Assembly: GCF_002245625.1 (NCBI RefSeq)
Contig: NZ_NOIG01000003.1
Coordinates: 62,001 to 126,000, forward strand
Source: Acidovorax kalamii
Lineage (GTDB): Bacteria; Pseudomonadota; Gammaproteobacteria; Burkholderiales; Burkholderiaceae_C
Length of the DNA stretch: 64,000 nucleotides
Direction: 5' to 3'
Shown: one piece after another, positions 61,298 through 64,000 of the stretch
Numbering within the stretch: position 1 is the first letter of the stretch
Layout of the letters: every line of letters starts with the position of its first letter
Program-made: the position numbers and the translations under genes
Notes under the pieces: generated by a model
Told to the model about the DNA's origin: nothing
What the model saw: the letters and a program-made list of their open reading frames with translations, nothing else
The model's database searches: none

Positions 61298-64000
61298 TTA
61301 TGCGTAGAGCGGGTTGATCTTGTCTGCATTGATGCCGTACTTGGCGATCGCCTCGGCCACCTTGGTGGCGGGCAGCACACCGTCTTCGCTCAGCGCCTTG
61401 AGGGCGGCCACAACAATGTAGTGGCGGTTCACCTCGAAGTGCTCGCGCAGCTTGCTGCGGAAGTCGCTGCGGCCAAAACCGTCGGTGCCCAGCACCTTGT
61501 AGTTGCGGCCCTTGGGGACGAAGGGACGGATCTGCTCGGCATAGGCCTTCATGTAGTCGGTGGATGCGACCACGGGGCCCGTACTGGCACCCAGTTGCTG
61601 CGCCACAAACGGCACACGCGGCGTTTCCAGCGGGTGCAGCAGATTCCAGCGGTCAGCGTCCTGGCCTTCGCGGGTGAGTTCGTTGAAGCTTGGGCAGCTC
61701 CACACATCGGCCTGCACGCCCCAATCGGCGGCCAGCAGGGTTTGCGCGGCCAGCGATTCGCGCAGGATGGTGCCCGAGCCCAGCAGTTGCACGCGCTTGT
61801 CACCTTCAGCGCCTGGCTTGCACAGGTACATGCCCTTGATGATCTGCTCTTCGGTGCCCGCCGTGAGGCCCGGCATGCTGTAGTTCTCGTTGAGCAGCGT
61901 GATGTAGTAGAAGACGTTCTCTTGCTGCTCGACCATGCGCTTCATGCCCTGGTGCATGATCACCGCGACTTCGTGGGCGAAAGTGGGGTCGTAGCTCACG
62001 CAATTAGGGATGGTGTTGGCCAGGATGTGGCTGTGGCCATCTTCGTGCTGCAGGCCTTCGCCATTCAGCGTGGTACGGCCCGATGTGCCGCCCAGCAGGA
62101 AGCCACGCGCCTGCATGTCGCCCGCCGCCCAGGCCAGATCGCCAATGCGCTGGAAGCCGAACATGGAGTAGTACACGTAGAACGGCACCATGATGCGGTT
62201 GTTGGTGCTGTAGCTGGTGGCCGCAGCAATCCAGCTGGCCATGCCACCGGCTTCGTTGATGCCTTCCTGCAGGATCTGACCGGCCTTGTCTTCCTTGTAG
62301 TACATCACCTGGTCGCGGTCGACCGGGGTGTAGAGCTGGCCCTTGGGGTTGTAGATGCCGATCTGGCGGAACAGGCCTTCCATGCCGAAGGTGCGGGCCT
62401 CATCCACCAGGATGGGCACCACACGCGGGCCCAGGGCCTGGTCGCGCAGCAGTTGCGTGATGAAGCGCACATAGGCCTGCGTGGTGGAGATTTCGCGGCC
62501 TTCGGCCGTGGGCTCCAGGATGGCCTTGAAGGTGTCGAGCGCAGGCACGGTAAAGCTCTCGTCGGCCTTCACGCGGCGGTGCGGCAGGTAGCCGCCCAGG
62601 GCCTTGCGGCGCTCGTGCAGATACTTCATCTCCGGCGTGTCGTCAGCCGGCTTGTAGTAAGGGATCTCGGCCAGCTGGCTGTCAGGCACCGGGATGTTGA
62701 AGCGGTCGCGGATGTACTTGATGTCTTCGTCCGACAGCTTCTTGGTCTGGTGCACGGTATTCTTGCCTTCACCGGCCTTGCCCATGCCATAACCCTTGAC
62801 GGTCTTGACCAGCAGCACGGTGGGCTGGTTCTTGTGCTCGTTGGCGGCGTGGAAGGCGGCATACACCTTGGCGGGCTCGTGGCCGCCACGGCGCAGTTCG
62901 AACACTTCTTCGTCGGTCATGTGCTCGACGAGCTTGAGTGTTTCGGGGTACTTGCCGAAGAAGTTCTTGCGCACGAAGGCGCCATCGTTGGCCTTCATGG
63001 CCTGATAGTCGCCGTCCAGCGTTTCCATCATCAGCTGCTTGAGCTTGCCGCTCTTGTCGCGGCGCAGCAGCTCGTCCCAGCCATTGCCCCACAGCAGCTT
63101 GATCACGTTCCAGCCCGCACCACGGAACTCGCCTTCGAGTTCTTGCACGATCTTGCCGTTGCCCCGCACCGGGCCGTCCAGGCGCTGCAGGTTGCAGTTG
63201 ATGACAAACACCAGGTTGTCGAGGTTTTCACGCGCGGCCAGGCCGATGGCGCCCAGGGATTCAGGCTCGTCCATCTCGCCGTCGCCACAGAACACCCAGA
63301 CCTTGCGGTTGGCGGTGTCGGCAATGCCGCGGGCGTGCAGGTACTTGAGGAAGCGGGCCTGATAAATCGCCATCAGCGGGCCCAGGCCCATGGACACCGT
63401 GGGGAACTGCCAGAACTCGGGCATCAGCTTGGGGTGGGGGTAGCTGGACAGGCCCTTGCCGTCCACTTCCTGGCGGAAGCTGTCGAGCTGTTCTTCGGTC
63501 AGTCGGCCTTCGAGGTAGGCACGGGCATAGATGCCGGGGGCGCTGTGGCCCTGGATGTAGAGCAGGTCGCCGCCGTGGCCTTCGCTCTCGGCATGCCAGA
63601 AATGGTTGAAACCGGCGCCAAACATGCTGGCCACCGAGGCGAACGAACCGATGTGACCACCCAGGTCGCCGCCGTCGGCGGGGTTCAGGCGGTTGGCGCG
63701 CACGACCATCGCCATGGCGTTCCAGCGCATGTAGGCGCGCAAGCGCTTTTCGATGGCGATGTTGCCGGGGCAGTGCGCCTCTTTTTCGGGCTCGATGGTG
63801 TTGACGTAACCCGTATTGGCGGAGAACGGCAAATCAATGCTGCTCTGGCGGGCGTGTTCAAGAAGCTGCTCCAGGAGGAAATGGGCGCGCTCAGGGCCCT
63901 CCTTGTCGATCACGGCGGACAGCGCGTCCATCCATTCACGGGTTTCCTGTTGATCGGCGTCCGTGCCGATGCCGAAACCGGCCTGAGGGTCGGGCTGAGC
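61298..64000 (-). CDS. aceE: Pyruvate dehydrogenase E1 component (homodimeric type), 5' end outside window
   Basis: Thiamine-diphosphate-dependent decarboxylase that starts the pyruvate dehydrogenase reaction. About 900 residues are visible, near the full size of E. coli AceE (887), so only the first few residues lie beyond the right edge. The ThDP motif is in [27 protein letters not shown]. Other family segments are [39 protein letters not shown], and [18 protein letters not shown]. The open frame continues to base 64000, upstream of the internal ATG at 63931. First gene of aceE-aceF-lpdA. Promoter not in the window. Confidence 0.95.
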   Translation of the reverse strand, partial: AQPDPQAGFGIGTDADQQETREWMDALSAVIDKEGPERAHFLLEQLLEHARQSSIDLPFSANTGYVNTIEPEKEAHCPGNIAIEKRLRAYMRWNAMAMVVRANRLNPADGGDLGGHIGSFASVASMFGAGFNHFWHAESEGHGGDLLYIQGHSAPGIYARAYLEGRLTEEQLDSFRQEVDGKGLSSYPHPKLMPEFWQFPTVSMGLGPLMAIYQARFLKYLHARGIADTANRKVWVFCGDGEMDEPESLGAIGLAARENLDNLVFVINCNLQRLDGPVRGNGKIVQELEGEFRGAGWNVIKLLWGNGWDELLRRDKSGKLKQLMMETLDGDYQAMKANDGAFVRKNFFGKYPETLKLVEHMTDEEVFELRRGGHEPAKVYAAFHAANEHKNQPTVLLVKTVKGYGMGKAGEGKNTVHQTKKLSDEDIKYIRDRFNIPVPDSQLAEIPYYKPADDTPEMKYLHERRKALGGYLPHRRVKADESFTVPALDTFKAILEPTAEGREISTTQAYVRFITQLLRDQALGPRVVPILVDEARTFGMEGLFRQIGIYNPKGQLYTPVDRDQVMYYKEDKAGQILQEGINEAGGMASWIAAATSYSTNNRIMVPFYVYYSMFGFQRIGDLAWAAGDMQARGFLLGGTSGRTTLNGEGLQHEDGHSHILANTIPNCVSYDPTFAHEVAVIMHQGMKRMVEQQENVFYYITLLNENYSMPGLTAGTEEQIIKGMYLCKPGAEGDKRVQLLGSGTILRESLAAQTLLAADWGVQADVWSCPSFNELTREGQDADRWNLLHPLETPRVPFVAQQLGASTGPVVASTDYMKAYAEQIRPFVPKGRNYKVLGTDGFGRSDFRSKLREHFEVNRHYIVVAALKALSEDGVLPATKVAEAIAKYGINADKINPLYA

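Overview
The window is about 64 kb of high-GC chromosome with densely packed genes on both strands. It looks like a betaproteobacterium of the family Comamonadaceae, close to Acidovorax. This is inferred from gene content: a Bug-type tricarboxylate-transporter receptor, an aceE-aceF-lpdA operon whose E3 carries its own lipoyl domain, prpE, a chrBA chromate locus, and a family of hairpin-forming intergenic repeats. No rRNA, tRNA, CRISPR array, phage or insertion sequence was recognised. Both edges cut genes: a PAS/GGDEF/EAL protein on the left and aceE on the right.

Layout. 0-2.7 kb: a c-di-GMP enzyme and a YcxB-like membrane protein. 2.7-8.3 kb: propionyl-CoA synthetase prpE facing away from a chromate-resistance operon (chrB, chrA, and a superoxide dismutase-rhodanese fusion). 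8.3-15.9 kb: an isochorismatase-fold hydrolase, a nucleoside-salvage pair (AMP/thymidine phosphorylase-like plus PRPP synthetase-like), a PQQ-type sugar dehydrogenase, an NlpC/P60 hydrolase, a cyclase-homology protein and small membrane proteins. 15.9-20.3 kb: a tannase-family lipoprotein esterase, a Bug receptor and a DUF3237 protein, divergent from a LuxR regulator. 20.3-25.6 kb: Lrp and a DMT exporter, then PepSY, cytochrome b561, a two-component pair and an outer-membrane protein. 25.6-31.3 kb: a SNF2 helicase and an alkylation-repair cluster (ada, a 2OG oxygenase, alkB) behind an apparent Ada box. 31.3-41.5 kb: DUF3592 and DUF3060 proteins, a second two-component pair, an EVE protein, a large diguanylate cyclase, a flavodoxin, an RNA methyltransferase and a GlxA-type regulator. 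41.7-50.9 kb: a penicillin/AHL-acylase lipoprotein, a sigma-54 two-component system, DUF4166 plus an SDR epimerase, and a Nudix/DUF4406 pair. 51-57.6 kb: DeoR, LysR with a DMT exporter, an ectoine-type aspartokinase, and a PAS/EAL gene with an apparent internal deletion. 57.7-64 kb: lpdA, aceF and aceE.

The most unusual signal is a roughly 60-bp dispersed hairpin repeat with seven clear copies and one diverged copy. Most copies sit at gene 3' ends, but one forms the interdomain linker of the lpdA product and another the signal peptide of the sugar dehydrogenase. Two further copies give unrelated genes the same last two codons and stop. Other leads are the PAS/EAL deletion with a microhomology-like junction, the superoxide dismutase-rhodanese fusion, CTTCAT-type 11-bp direct repeats upstream of both OmpR-type systems, and operator-like palindromes upstream of chrB, lysR, deoR, luxR and the sigma-54 kinase.
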